The translations under genes were made by a program, and so were the position numbers. This document shows, piece by piece, positions 53,776-64,000 of a stretch of 64,000 bases of DNA. Below the pieces are notes generated by a model, which was given only the letters and a program-made list of their open reading frames with translations, was not told where the DNA came from and ran no database searches. Every line of letters starts with the position of its first letter. Within the stretch, counting starts at the first letter, position 1. The DNA comes from Croceibacterium ferulae (GTDB taxonomy: Bacteria > Pseudomonadota > Alphaproteobacteria > Sphingomonadales > Sphingomonadaceae): contig NZ_QZVQ01000004.1 of assembly GCF_003660445.1 (NCBI RefSeq), forward strand, positions 310,001 to 374,000, read 5' to 3'.

Positions 53776-54647
53776 TCCTCGATCTGGGGAGCCGTGACGC
53801 GGGTCAGCGGCAGCGGTTCCTTGAAGGTGTGGGTCAGGTAGGGGAAGGGGATCTCGATCCCGGCGGCATCCAGCTTGTCCTTGATCGACAGCAGCACCTC
53901 CGTCCGCGTTTCGCGCATGTCGCGCGGGGCGGCGTCGGTCCACCATTGCACCAGGAAATCGATCGAGCTGGCATTGAATTCGCGTGCGTAGATGCCGACG
54001 GGCTTGTCGGCCGCCACATGCTCCAGGCCTTCGAAGGCGGACCGGATCACCGACATCGCCTGGGCCAGATCGGTATCGTAGCTGACCCCGACCAGCAGTT
54101 CGTCACGCCGCAGGGTCTGGTCGGTCAGGATCTGTACCGGGTTCTTGAACAGCATGGAGTTGGGCAGCAGGGTCAGCTCGCCCGTCAGCTGGCGGATATA
54201 GGTCTCGCGCAGATTGATCCGCTCCACCCGGCCGCGAATGCCATCGACCTCGATGATGTCGTTGATGTGCATCTTCTCGCGCAGCATGATCAGCACGCCG
54301 GCGAGGAAGTTTTCGAAGATATCCTGGAACGCGAAACCGATGGCCACCGCCCCGATTCCCAGTCCGGCGAACAGACTGGCGGGGGTCATGCCGGGCATCA
54401 CCACGGTCGCGGCGATCATGATCCCGGCGACCCAGATGGCCAAGCGAACCAGCGTCTCCACCAGCTGCTTCAGGCTTTCGCGCATGTGAGTGTGCGCGGT
54501 CAGCCGGTCGGCGATCTTCACGGCGAATTTGGCGAGGAACCAGGTGACCACAAGGATCAGGATGGCAATCGCCAGGTTGGGCAGCAGGGCGACGAAGCCT
54601 CTGACCATCTCCTCGGTCCGGCGCTGCAGCAATGTGAGATAGATCAC
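53772..54647 (-). CDS. Small-conductance mechanosensitive channel (MscS family)
   Basis: 291 residues. Three membrane helices up to about residue 110, with a glycine/alanine pore helix A-S-L-F-A-G-L-G-I-G-A-V-A-I-G-F-A-F-Q-D, then I-I-E-V-D-G-I-R-G-R-V-E-R-I-N-L-R-E-T as the beta domain and the cytoplasmic vestibule. It opens on membrane tension to release solutes. Convergent with the MerR gene; the two stops overlap. Confidence 0.94.
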   Translation of the reverse strand: MIYLTLLQRRTEEMVRGFVALLPNLAIAILILVVTWFLAKFAVKIADRLTAHTHMRESLKQLVETLVRLAIWVAGIMIAATVVMPGMTPASLFAGLGIGAVAIGFAFQDIFENFLAGVLIMLREKMHINDIIEVDGIRGRVERINLRETYIRQLTGELTLLPNSMLFKNPVQILTDQTLRRDELLVGVSYDTDLAQAMSVIRSAFEGLEHVAADKPVGIYAREFNASSIDFLVQWWTDAAPRDMRETRTEVLLSIKDKLDAAGIEIPFPYLTHTFKEPLPLTRVTAPQIED

Positions 54648-54845
54648 GGAAAAGCCGATGCCCCTTGTCGTTGCCGGACGCCCTCCGGAGACCGCATGTC
54701 CGGCCGAAGGGCGGCTCGGGGCAGCGTGGCACCGCCCTGATGGCTGGATTTACGGCCGGGCGCAGCGCCGGTTCCAGCGCAAGCGGGGGCGCGCCCTCTC
54801 TGCCACCCCTTGCGGAGCGTGCCGCCATCCGCAAAAGGCACGATC

Positions 54846-56474
54846 ATGTTTGACGAAGCACTGATCGCCGCCGCCCGCACCTCCAAGGCCTGGCCGTTCC
54901 AGGAGGCGATGAAGCTGGTCAAGCGATACCCGAACGGCCGGCCCGATGGTCAGCCGGTGCTGTTCGAAACCGGGTACGGCCCCAGCGGCCTGCCGCATAT
55001 TGGCACCTTCCAGGAGGTGCTGCGCACCACGCTGGTCCGGCGCGCTTACCAGATCGTCGCCAGCACGGATGGGACGCCGGCTCCGACGCGGCTGGTCGCG
55101 TTCAGCGATGACATGGATGGTCTGCGCAAGGTGCCGGACAACGTGCCCAATGGGGAGGTACTGTCAGCCAATCTCGGCCGCCCGCTCAGCCGTATTCCCG
55201 ATCCGTTCGGCACGCATGAAAGCTTTGCGCATCACAACAATGCCATGTTGCGCACCTTTCTTGATCGGTTCGGCTTCGATTACGAGTTTGTCTCCGCGTC
55301 CGACCGCTACAATTCAGGTGCGTTCGACGATGCCCTGCGCGGCGTGCTGCGGCACTACCAGTCCATCATGGACGTGATGCTGCCGACCTTGCGGGAAGAG
55401 CGCCGCCGCACCTACTCCCCGATCCTGCCGGTCAGCCCGACCAGCGGTGTGGTGTTGCAGGTGCCGGTGGAGGTGCTCGATGCCGAGACCGGCCTCGTCC
55501 GGTTCGAGGATGAGGGGCGCATGGTCGAACAGTCCGTGCTGGGTGGACAGGCCAAGCTGCAGTGGAAGGTCGACTGGGCGATGCGCTGGGTGGCACTGGG
55601 CGTCGATTACGAGATGTATGGCAAGGACCTGACCGACAGCGGCACGCAGTCCGGCAAGATCGCCGCCGTGCTGGGCGGTCGCCGGCCCGAGGGCATGATC
55701 TACGAACTGTTCCTGGACGAAAATGGCGAGAAGATCAGCAAGTCCAAGGGCAACGGGCTGACCATCGAGGAATGGCTGACCTACGGCAGCGAGGAATCGC
55801 TGGGCTTCTACCTGTTCCGCGAGCCCAAGAGCGCCAAGAGCCTGCATGTGGGCGTGATCCCGCGTGCGGTGGACGAGTACTGGCAGTTCCGGGCGAAGAT
55901 CCCGGAGCAGCCGCCGCAACAGCAGCTGGGCAATCCGGTCTGGCACCTGTTGCGTACCAACGGCGAGGCAGGCGGCGGTGGCGACACGCTGCCGGTGACG
56001 TACGGCCTGCTGTTGAACCTGGTGGGCGTGCTGGGTGCCGGGGCGACGCGCGATCAGGTCTGGTCTTATCTGGGCAATTACATCGCCGATCCTGATCCGG
56101 CGCAGCACCCGCAGCTGGATCTGCTGGTCGGCGCGGCGCTGGCCTACAACCGCGATTTTGTCGCCCCTACGCTGCAGCGGCGTGCGCCGGACGCGAACGA
56201 GGCAGAGGCACTGGCGGAACTGGATCGGCAGCTTGCAGCGGCATCCGACACCAGCGCGGAGGGGCTGCAGACCATGGTGTACGAGATCGGCAAGCGCCCG
56301 GAGTACGGCTTCGAGAGCCTGCGCGACTGGTTCAAGGCACTCTATGAAACGCTGCTGGGATCGCCGCAGGGGCCGCGCATGGGCAGCTTCATCGCGCTGT
56401 ACGGCATCGACAGCACGCGCAGGCTGATCGCGGAGGCGCTTACAGCCAGCGCCGGACCCGATACCACCGTGTGA
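54846..56474 (+). CDS. lysK: Lysyl-tRNA synthetase, class I
   Basis: 542 residues. P-H-I-G-T (50-54) is the HIGH-type motif and K-I-S-K-S-K-G-N (near 297) the KMSKS loop, so this is the class I enzyme typical of archaea and alphaproteobacteria, not LysS. G-Y-G-P-S-G-L-P and M-Y-G-K-D-L-T-D-S-G also match. It charges tRNA-Lys. The ATG at 54846 begins the conserved N-terminus. The 3' end overlaps the convergent oxygenase gene by 35 nt. Confidence 0.96.
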   Translation: MFDEALIAAARTSKAWPFQEAMKLVKRYPNGRPDGQPVLFETGYGPSGLPHIGTFQEVLRTTLVRRAYQIVASTDGTPAPTRLVAFSDDMDGLRKVPDNVPNGEVLSANLGRPLSRIPDPFGTHESFAHHNNAMLRTFLDRFGFDYEFVSASDRYNSGAFDDALRGVLRHYQSIMDVMLPTLREERRRTYSPILPVSPTSGVVLQVPVEVLDAETGLVRFEDEGRMVEQSVLGGQAKLQWKVDWAMRWVALGVDYEMYGKDLTDSGTQSGKIAAVLGGRRPEGMIYELFLDENGEKISKSKGNGLTIEEWLTYGSEESLGFYLFREPKSAKSLHVGVIPRAVDEYWQFRAKIPEQPPQQQLGNPVWHLLRTNGEAGGGGDTLPVTYGLLLNLVGVLGAGATRDQVWSYLGNYIADPDPAQHPQLDLLVGAALAYNRDFVAPTLQRRAPDANEAEALAELDRQLAAASDTSAEGLQTMVYEIGKRPEYGFESLRDWFKALYETLLGSPQGPRMGSFIALYGIDSTRRLIAEALTASAGPDTTV

Positions 56475-57129
56475 TGATGTACTTCACCCCGGCCGTCACC
56501 GGGCGGCCGGCGTGGATCGTCCAGGGATTGGGTGTGCCGTCCACGCCCGCATTGTTCCACACCAGCAGCGCGCCCGGCGCCGGGGTGATGGACAGGTCGA
56601 GCCGCGGGAAATCGGTGGTGCCGCCGCCTTCGACCTGGTTCAGGAAGGCCATCGCGGTGACAGCGCGCTGACCACCGCGGGCACGCTCCATCTCCCAATA
56701 CGGGGTGTTGGAGGGGAACCAGTCCGTGTGATGCTGGAATTGCTGGCCCACCTGATAACGCTGGCCCTGGACGGTCTCGCCGGTCTCCGGCTCCAGCCCC
56801 AGCAGATCGTCGATCCGGCGCTGGATGCGCTTCACGAAGGGCGCATCCGTGTCGACATCACCGGAATAGCTGGTGCGATAGCCGGATTCATACGGCATGT
56901 CATAGGCACCGCTTGGCCTGGCGGTCTCGTCGATCATCGTCATCAGCTGCGTGCATTCGCCCGCCGACAGGAAATCGCCGATTGCCCACAGTTCCGCCTT
57001 GTCGGCCGGAATGCGGTAGGCGGCAGTATTGGCGCCAAGCCGTTCGCGCAGGGTGCGGCCGATCCGGCGCAACTGCGCCTTGTCGGGATGGCTGCTTTCG
57101 TCAGGAAGCTGATCGGGATCGGTGCTCAT
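56440..57129 (-). CDS. 2OG-Fe(II) oxygenase, prolyl 4-hydroxylase-like
   Basis: 229 residues from M-S-T-D-P-D-Q. Q-H-H-T-D-W-F gives the H-x-D pair, and I-H-A-G-R-P-V-T-A-G-V-K-Y-I-I-T-R-W gives the distal histidine and the basic residue that binds 2-oxoglutarate. G-G-T-T-D-F-P-R-L sits between. The family hydroxylates protein or small-molecule substrates; the target is unknown. No partner gene identified; the overlap with lysK is convergent. Confidence 0.9.
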   Translation of the reverse strand: MSTDPDQLPDESSHPDKAQLRRIGRTLRERLGANTAAYRIPADKAELWAIGDFLSAGECTQLMTMIDETARPSGAYDMPYESGYRTSYSGDVDTDAPFVKRIQRRIDDLLGLEPETGETVQGQRYQVGQQFQHHTDWFPSNTPYWEMERARGGQRAVTAMAFLNQVEGGGTTDFPRLDLSITPAPGALLVWNNAGVDGTPNPWTIHAGRPVTAGVKYIITRWYRVRRWL

Positions 57130-57237
57130 GCAAGCAATCCTGTTCCATCCCCGCACCCTGCTGACAAGCGGCAAACCCCCGGCCGTTACCGACCGGAGGT
57201 TCCGCCCTGCCGGGCCACTCGCACCGGCAGAAGCCGC

Positions 57238-58182
57238 TTACCAGTAGAAGTCGTAGATGGCGTCCACCACTTCGCCGGAATAGGTGTCGACCAGCAAGAC
57301 ATCGTCGTAATACCGAACCCAACGGTACTGGCCGTACACCGGTGGCAAGCGATACTGACCCGGATCGTTGATCCAGTAACGGCTGCCGAAGAACAGGCTG
57401 TTCAGAGTGAAGCCGATGTTCAGACGGCGGTACGACCAGTCACGATAGGGCGAGTAGTAGCGCCCGCCGCGATAGAGCGACCGATTGGCGTTCCGGTAGC
57501 TCGTCCAGTTATAACGATTGTCATTGCGCCAGCCGCGATCCCACCGGCTGCCGTTACGGTTACCGGCGTAGCGGTTGTCACCCCGACGATTGTCGTAGCG
57601 GCGATCGTCGTTCCGGCGGTTGTCATAACCACGATTGTCGTAGCGGCGGTTGTCATAACCGCGGTTATCGTTGCGACGATTGTCATAACGGTTGCGGTCA
57701 TTGCCGCCGCGGTCGTTGCGGTTCCAGTCGGGACGGCCGTTGTTGCCGTTCCAGTTCCGGTCCCGGGCACGATCGGCCCGGATGTCACCACGACGTTCCA
57801 CCTGGTCCGCCCGGCGGTCGCCACGCTGTTCGATGCGGCGGGCGCTACGGTCACCGACCTGCTCCACCCGGCGGGCAACAGCTTCGGCGCGCCGATCGAT
57901 CTGCCGGCCTTCGCCAAACCGGCCCTGAGCCCGACTCTGCTGTGCGCGGCGGTCACCCTGACGCTCGATGCGCTGGGCCTGACGCTCGCTTCTGCGATCG
58001 ACCTGCCGGGCGCGCTGTTCGCTGCCACGGTCGATGCGGCCGGCACGCTGTTCGCTGCGCCGTTCGATCCGGTCGCCCCGGCGGTCACCCCGATCCTGCG
58101 CCTGCGCCGCGATGGGCGGCGCGGTCAAGCCAGCCACGAGCGCGGCGTAGCCAACCATCTTCAGTAAGTCTGTCACGCGCAT
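57238..58182 (-). CDS. RcnB-like periplasmic protein with low-complexity repeats
   Basis: 314 residues. A signal peptide ends A-A-Q-A-Q. Residues about 30-140 are a charged helix built of repeated R-R-x-E-Q-R-x-x-R-I units; residues about 150-215 are tandem Y-D-N-R-R/G units; the C-terminus (Y-R-L-P-P-V-Y-G-Q-Y-R-W-V-R-Y-Y-D-D-V-L-L-V-D) is the RcnB domain. E. coli RcnB acts in nickel/cobalt homeostasis, but the long linker here is not in that protein. Usual RcnB proteins are about 110-200 residues, so this one is expanded. Confidence 0.88.
   Translation of the reverse strand: MRVTDLLKMVGYAALVAGLTAPPIAAQAQDRGDRRGDRIERRSEQRAGRIDRGSEQRARQVDRRSERQAQRIERQGDRRAQQSRAQGRFGEGRQIDRRAEAVARRVEQVGDRSARRIEQRGDRRADQVERRGDIRADRARDRNWNGNNGRPDWNRNDRGGNDRNRYDNRRNDNRGYDNRRYDNRGYDNRRNDDRRYDNRRGDNRYAGNRNGSRWDRGWRNDNRYNWTSYRNANRSLYRGGRYYSPYRDWSYRRLNIGFTLNSLFFGSRYWINDPGQYRLPPVYGQYRWVRYYDDVLLVDTYSGEVVDAIYDFYW
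57577..57700. repeat. Imperfect tandem repeat coding for Y-D-N-R units
   Basis: Units of 9-18 bp on the minus strand, repeating codons for Tyr-Asp-Asn-Arg, run through the linker of the RcnB-like gene. Such arrays change in length by slippage. Confidence 0.6.
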
Positions 58183-58360
58183 CGCTGAAGTCTCCTGTAT
58201 GCGGTTGCGCCGCGTGAGTGGCTGCGGCCAATACAGGGGAGATAGGCTGAGTCGGCTTTCCGTTAACTGAACCGGCTAGTTATCTGAACAAAATGAAGAT
58301 GTGCTGTCGGTCAATCGCAAGCTGGCGGCATCTGAAGGTTCGACCGAAGAGGAAGGCAGC

Positions 58361-58635
58361 TTACAGCCGGCGAAACCCGGTGACGGTTTTGGCCTCGCAA
58401 GCCTGTTCCGCCACCTGCTCGACGCGCGCATCTGGCGGACCGTCATGCATCCGCGCTACCATCTGCTGCACCGCACCTGCTTCACCTTGCAGCAGGGCCG
58501 CCACCGTCCCGTCATTCTGGTTCTGCACCCAGCCGGTCAGACCCAGCGCCACGGCGTTCTCCACCGTTCAGTCGCGATACCACACACCCTGCACATGCCC
58601 GCGGACGGTCACGCGCAGGGCGGTGGCATCACCCA

Positions 58636-58636
<1 letters not shown>
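58361..58636 (-). pseudogene. acyP: Acylphosphatase gene interrupted by an in-frame TGA
   Basis: From the ATG at 58636 the frame reads V-T-V-R-G-H-V-Q-G-V-W-Y-R-D, then TGA (58568-58570), then T-V-E-N-A-V-A-L-G-L-T-G-W-V-Q-N-Q-N-D-G-T-V and on to the end with no other lesion. Acylphosphatases normally have W at the stop position (R-D-W-T), so one base, TGG to TGA, explains it. Both catalytic residues, the arginine in Y-R and the asparagine in Q-N, remain. The ATG overlaps the ettA stop (TGATG). Either a fresh pseudogene or a sequencing error. Confidence 0.82.
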
Positions 58637-60315
<1,679 letters not shown>

Positions 60316-60425
60316 GCGTCTCTATCTCGAACAAAGGTAATTGGAACTGCCGCGCCGAATAGGCGCTGGCGCCGTCATCGGCAACCCGCTTGGCGGCGGG
60401 GCGTCGGTCCTGTAGCGGCGCGCCA

Positions 60426-61067
60426 GTGACAAACGAAACCAACCCACTCGATCCCGAAGGCATGCTGCGCGATCCCAACGAGCATACGCCGTTGGAGGAC
60501 ATCTATGCCATGATCACGGGCTGCACGCTGCTGGCCATCGGCCTCGTGCTGATGCAGGCGGCGAACATCGTGACGGCCGGTGTCGCGGGCATCGCGCTGC
60601 TCATGTCCTATGTGCTGCCGCTGGGGGTGGGGCCGTTGTTCTTCCTGATCAGCCTGCCCTTCCTGGCGTTCGGCGGCCAGGTGCTGGGGCGCGAATATGT
60701 GATCAAGACCGTGGTCGCCAGCGGGCTGATCTTCGGCATTGCCGCCGTCGCCCAGCGGGCCATGCACATTGCCGATATCCATCCCGCCTTTGCCGCACTG
60801 GCGGGGGGAACCTGTGCCGGCATGGGCATCCTGGCGCTGGTGCGGCACAATTGCGGTGCCGGGGGCATCACCACGCTGGCGCTGTACCTTCACCGCACGC
60901 GCGGGTGGAGCGTGGGGCGGCTGCAACTGATGGTGGATACGGTGATCGTCACCTCCGCCTTGCTGGCGATCCCGCCCGAACGGATCGGCTGGTCTGCCCT
61001 GAGCATCCTGGCGATCAACATGATCCTGATCGCTTGGCACAAGCCCGGCCGGTATCTCGGCTACTGA
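60426..61067 (+). CDS. YitT-family membrane protein
   Basis: About 213 residues from a GTG; an ATG at 60462 is a possible alternative. Five or six hydrophobic helices: L-A-I-G-L-V-L-M-Q-A-A-N-I, T-A-G-V-A-G-I-A-L-L, P-L-F-F-L-I-S-L-P-F-L-A-F and others. T-A-G-V-A-G-I and N-C-G-A-G-G-I-T fit the YitT (DUF161) pattern. Function unknown. It is divergent from ettA across about 110 nt. Confidence 0.83.
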   Translation: MTNETNPLDPEGMLRDPNEHTPLEDIYAMITGCTLLAIGLVLMQAANIVTAGVAGIALLMSYVLPLGVGPLFFLISLPFLAFGGQVLGREYVIKTVVASGLIFGIAAVAQRAMHIADIHPAFAALAGGTCAGMGILALVRHNCGAGGITTLALYLHRTRGWSVGRLQLMVDTVIVTSALLAIPPERIGWSALSILAINMILIAWHKPGRYLGY

Positions 61068-61137
61068 TCGTGGGCAGGGTGCAGGCGGGGCAGGGCCCTT
61101 GCAAACCATCGCCGCCCGCGTCTAGACGCGCCTGACG

Positions 61138-62262
61138 ATGGGTCGCTGGCTGGACGAAACAATCGGGGTACGGCCCCGCCAATCCAATCCGCCGGTGGCA
61201 GAGCGGGGCGGCGATGGCGTGATCGGCGTCCTGACCTTCCATCGCTGCATCAATTACGGATCGTACTGGCAGGCGCGCAGCCTGGTCGAAGGGCTTCGCG
61301 CCGGCGGCCATAATGCGGTGCTGCTCGACCATCAGAGCGAGGAGGTGCGCCGGCGCGAATGGCGCTGCGCCTTCCAGCCTTTGCTGCCGCAACGCTCCGC
61401 CCGGTCCGATCTGCCGGCCTATGGCCGCAAGGCGCGCAAGCTGCTGGAGGCGGTTGACCGGTTGCCGCTGTCCGCCCCGTTCGAGCTGGAGCAGCCGCAC
61501 ACCATGCCGCGGGTCGATACCGTGGTGATCGGCAGCGACGAAGTCTGGAACCTGCATCATCCGTGGTATGGCGGCAGCCGCCCCTTTTATGGCGAGGGGC
61601 TGCCGGCCGGCCGCGTGATGTCCTACGCCGCCAGCTTCGGCAATTACGATGCGGGCAACGGCCTGGGCGCCGAATGGGCCGGGCGGTTGCGCGCGCTGGA
61701 TGCCATTTCGGTGCGCGATCGCAACGCGCAGGAACTGGTTCGCGGAGCCATCGGCCTGGAGGCACCGCTGGTGCTCGATCCGGTGCTGCAATTCCCATTC
61801 GCCCGGATGGGGCGTTCGGCCGAACCATTCATCCTGGTCTATGGCCACAACTTTCCTGACTGGTACGCACAGGCGGTACGCGCCCATGCCGATGCACGGG
61901 GATTGCGGCTGGTCAGCATCGGCTACCGCAACGATTGGGCGCATGAGCAATGGCTGGATGCCTCGCCGCAGGAGTTTGCGGAGGCGATGACCGCAACCGC
62001 CGCGCTGGCGACCAACTTCTTCCATGGCTGCGTCTTCGCGCTGCTGAATGCGCGGCCTTTCGCCTGCGTCGCCTCGTCCTATCGCGCCAACAAGCTGCGC
62101 GACCTGATGGAAGTGGCGGGCACGGAGCATCGGCGGGTGGAGGAGCACGCATCGGGCCAGGTCGGCACACTGCTGGACACGCCCTTGGCGCCCGAGGTCT
62201 CCGAGCGGCTGGCCAATATGCGGGCGCAATCCTCCGCCTTTCTTGCCACCGTCCTTGGCTGA
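61138..62262 (+). CDS. Polysaccharide pyruvyl transferase family protein
   Basis: 374 residues. I-G-V-L-T-F-H-R-C-I-N-Y-G-S-Y-W-Q-A near the start, V-V-I-G-S-D-E-V-W-N, S-Y-A-A-S-F-G-N-Y, I-S-V-R-D-R-N-A and the T-N-F-F-H-G-C-V-F-A-L block match PF04230. The family adds pyruvate ketals to exopolysaccharide sugars. The next gene overlaps its 3' end and belongs to a family often paired with it. This begins a polysaccharide locus that runs out of the window. Confidence 0.9.
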   Translation: MGRWLDETIGVRPRQSNPPVAERGGDGVIGVLTFHRCINYGSYWQARSLVEGLRAGGHNAVLLDHQSEEVRRREWRCAFQPLLPQRSARSDLPAYGRKARKLLEAVDRLPLSAPFELEQPHTMPRVDTVVIGSDEVWNLHHPWYGGSRPFYGEGLPAGRVMSYAASFGNYDAGNGLGAEWAGRLRALDAISVRDRNAQELVRGAIGLEAPLVLDPVLQFPFARMGRSAEPFILVYGHNFPDWYAQAVRAHADARGLRLVSIGYRNDWAHEQWLDASPQEFAEAMTATAALATNFFHGCVFALLNARPFACVASSYRANKLRDLMEVAGTEHRRVEEHASGQVGTLLDTPLAPEVSERLANMRAQSSAFLATVLG

Positions 62263-63643
62263 CCCTCCGGTCGCGATCAGCCCGGGCCAGGTCGTCGGAT
62301 CGGGCCTGTGCATCGGGTGCGGCGCCTGCGCCAGCGGCTCCCCCGGCGATATCGCGTGGGACGAGTTCGGCCAGTTGAAGCCGACCGGCCCTGCCGAATG
62401 GCTGGACCGCCCGACCGCACGGCAGGCGGCAATCTGCCCATTCTCTCCCACCGCCGCGAACGAGGACATGATCGCGGCCGCTCGCTTTCCTGCCGCGCCA
62501 TTGCAGGATGTGCGGCTGGGCCGGGTGGAGCAGTGCCATGTCGGTCATGTGGCGGAGCCGGGCTTCCGGGATAATGGCTCCTCGGGCGGGATGGTCAGCT
62601 GGGTCGCGGCGGAGCTGCTACGGCGCGGGCTGGTCGATGGTATCGCGCATGTTGCGCCCACCGACGCCGACGTGGAAGGCCGGCTGTTCCGGTACCGCAT
62701 CGCCCGCAACGTGGCCGAGGTGGGGCAAGGGGCCAAGAGCCGCTACTACCCCGTGGACATGGCGCAAGTGCTGGACGAGATTCGTCGCGTGCCCGGACGC
62801 TACGCCGTGATCGGCATTCCCTGCTTCATCAAGGCGGTGCATCTGGCGCGAGCGGACGATGCTGTTCTGGCGGAGCGGATCACGCATGTGCTGGGCCTGT
62901 TCTGTGGACATATGAAGAGCGCGCGGCTGGTGGACAGCTTCGCACAGCAGATGGGGGCCGAGCCCGCCGCCGTGGAAGCGGTGAACTACCGCGTCAAGAA
63001 TGCCGACCGCCCGGCCAACTGGTACCGCACGCAGCTGTCCCTGCGTGATGGTAGCGCGGTGGAGCAGGACTGGTGGCATCTGGTGGAGGGGGACTGGGGG
63101 TCCGGTTTCTTCCAGAACAGCGCCTGCAATTTCTGCGACGATGTCGTGGCGGAAACCGCCGACATCTCCTTCGGTGATGCATGGGTGGAGCCTTACTCCA
63201 GCGACGGGCGCGGCACCAATGTGGTCGTGATCCGCTCCCCCGAACTGTCCGCCATCGTAGGCGAGGCGATGGCAGATGGCCGGCTCGCCTTGGAGGAGGT
63301 GGATGCCGACTTCGTGGCGGATACGCAGGCCGCGGGTTTCCGGCATCGGCGCGAAGGGCTGGCCTGGCGGCTGGCGCATCGCTCCCGCACAGAAGGGCTG
63401 ATGCCGGTCAAGCGGGTCGCGCCGTCAATTGCCGGCGTGCCGCGGCGCAGGCGGGCGGTCTATGCCATGCGCCGCACCATCAGCTGGGCCAGTCACCGGC
63501 TGTTCGCCTTGTCGCGCCGGGACGGCAGCCGCGCGATCTACCAGACGCCGTCACGCTGGATGGTCGCGCTCTATGGGGCGCTTACCTATGGCCGCGGGCG
63601 GCTGGGCCGTCTGCTCGATCGCATCGACGGCACCAGCCGCTAG
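62243..63643 (+). CDS. FrhB/FdhB-like Fe-S oxidoreductase of a polysaccharide locus
   Basis: 466 residues from a TTG overlapping the previous gene by 20 nt; another TTG is at 62255. C-I-G-C-G-A-C near the start is an iron-sulfur half-motif, but the fourth cysteine (usually C-P) is replaced by S-P. G-F-R-D-N-G-S-S-G-G-M-V, V-I-G-I-P-C-F-I-K-A and N-F-C-D-D-V-V-A-E-T-A-D-I-S-F-G-D-A-W match the F420 hydrogenase beta-subunit superfamily. Relatives occur beside pyruvyl transferases in capsule clusters. Substrate unknown. Confidence 0.88.
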   Translation: MPPSLADPPVAISPGQVVGSGLCIGCGACASGSPGDIAWDEFGQLKPTGPAEWLDRPTARQAAICPFSPTAANEDMIAAARFPAAPLQDVRLGRVEQCHVGHVAEPGFRDNGSSGGMVSWVAAELLRRGLVDGIAHVAPTDADVEGRLFRYRIARNVAEVGQGAKSRYYPVDMAQVLDEIRRVPGRYAVIGIPCFIKAVHLARADDAVLAERITHVLGLFCGHMKSARLVDSFAQQMGAEPAAVEAVNYRVKNADRPANWYRTQLSLRDGSAVEQDWWHLVEGDWGSGFFQNSACNFCDDVVAETADISFGDAWVEPYSSDGRGTNVVVIRSPELSAIVGEAMADGRLALEEVDADFVADTQAAGFRHRREGLAWRLAHRSRTEGLMPVKRVAPSIAGVPRRRRAVYAMRRTISWASHRLFALSRRDGSRAIYQTPSRWMVALYGALTYGRGRLGRLLDRIDGTSR

Positions 63644-63646
63644 GGC

Positions 63647-64000
63647 TCAGGCCACGCGCTGCGCCGGCGGGCGGCTGGCGGCAATCTCCTCCGCGAACCA
63701 TTCACAGGTGCGGGCAAGGCCGGCGGCGAGCTGCGTGGTCGGCTCCCATCCCAGCAGTGCGCGCGCGCGGGAGATGTCCGGACGGCGACGCTGCGGGTCG
63801 TCCTGGGGCAGGTCGTGATAGGTGATGTCGAGCGGGCGGCCCATCACTGCCTCCATCGCCGCCACCAGCTCCAGGACGGTGATTTCCGCCTGCGTCCCGA
63901 TGTTCACCGGCACGGGCTGGGCCATGTCGCTGTCCATCAGCCGGATCAGCGCATCCACCGTGTCCGCAACGTAGCAGAAGCTGCGCGTCTGGTTGCCGCT
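63647..64000 (-). CDS. NAD-dependent epimerase/dehydratase, UDP-glucuronate decarboxylase-like, 5' end outside window
   Basis: The last 117 residues are seen; the frame is open to the window edge. G-N-Q-T-R-S-F-C-Y-V-A-D-T-V-D-A-L-I-R-L-M is the conserved helix of extended SDRs, and N-I-G-T-Q-A-E-I-T-V-L-E-L and R-R-P-D-I-S-R-A-R-A-L-L-G-W-E-P-T-T end it as in UDP-xylose synthases. It supplies a nucleotide sugar for the neighbouring polysaccharide genes. The Rossmann and active-site parts cannot be checked. Confidence 0.88.
   Translation of the reverse strand, partial: SGNQTRSFCYVADTVDALIRLMDSDMAQPVPVNIGTQAEITVLELVAAMEAVMGRPLDITYHDLPQDDPQRRRPDISRARALLGWEPTTQLAAGLARTCEWFAEEIAASRPPAQRVA

Overview
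The window is high-GC chromosomal DNA of an alphaproteobacterium, almost certainly order Sphingomonadales (Sphingomonadaceae/Erythrobacteraceae type). The evidence is: class I lysyl-tRNA synthetase; the alphaproteobacterial order rpmF-plsX-fabH-ihfA-merR; a bam/fab locus without the lipid A genes lpxD and lpxA (sphingomonads carry glycosphingolipids instead of LPS); TonB-dependent receptor and RcnB-type proteins; and short intergenic repeats of the kind common in sphingomonad genomes.

Layout. 1-2.1 kb: the 3' part of an MFS exporter and a secreted protein with two TonB-C-like modules. 2.1-11.1 kb: housekeeping genes era-rnc-lepB (minus), pgi, a DEAD-box helicase and gor (plus), aroB-aroK (minus). 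11.2-15.1 kb: an unlisted 43-residue membrane microprotein coupled to a secreted helical protein, then xerD-accA. 15.1-19.2 kb: a patchy segment with intergenic repeats, a lower-GC secreted protein, an M48 lipoprotein protease, two orphan Flp pilins, a Nudix hydrolase and tRNA-Arg(ACG). 19.2-23.6 kb: a 5'-nucleotidase-like lipoprotein and a TonB-dependent receptor. 23.9-26.6 kb: SRP RNA, an unusual array of a 9-bp motif, dnaX and ybaB. 26.6-32.0 kb: a HxlR regulator divergent from a PRISE-type reductase, lon, hup, rlmB.

32.1-36.8 kb is a small integrated island. It lies between the 3' end of tRNA-Tyr and a 26-bp copy of that end, with 17-bp inverted repeats just inside both borders. It holds an integrase remnant, a polymerase-palm-like fragment and a two-gene minus-strand cargo: a winged-helix/AlbA_2 (Schlafen-like) protein followed by a protein with an amidotransferase-like N-terminus, a coiled coil and a PD-(D/E)XK-like C-terminus. 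This pair is the best candidate in the window for an undescribed, probably anti-phage, system.

36.8-53.8 kb is a long plus-strand run of envelope and translation genes: psd-pssA, rpsB-tsf, pyrH-frr-uppS-cdsA-dxr-rseP-bamA-skp-fabZ, rpmE, rpmF-plsX-fabH-ihfA-merR, many with 1-14 nt overlaps. 53.8-61 kb: an MscS channel, lysK, a 2OG-Fe(II) oxygenase, an RcnB-like protein, and ettA followed by an acylphosphatase gene broken by one in-frame TGA, then a YitT-like membrane protein. 61.1 kb to the end opens a surface-polysaccharide locus: pyruvyl transferase, FrhB-like reductase, sugar-nucleotide epimerase/decarboxylase.
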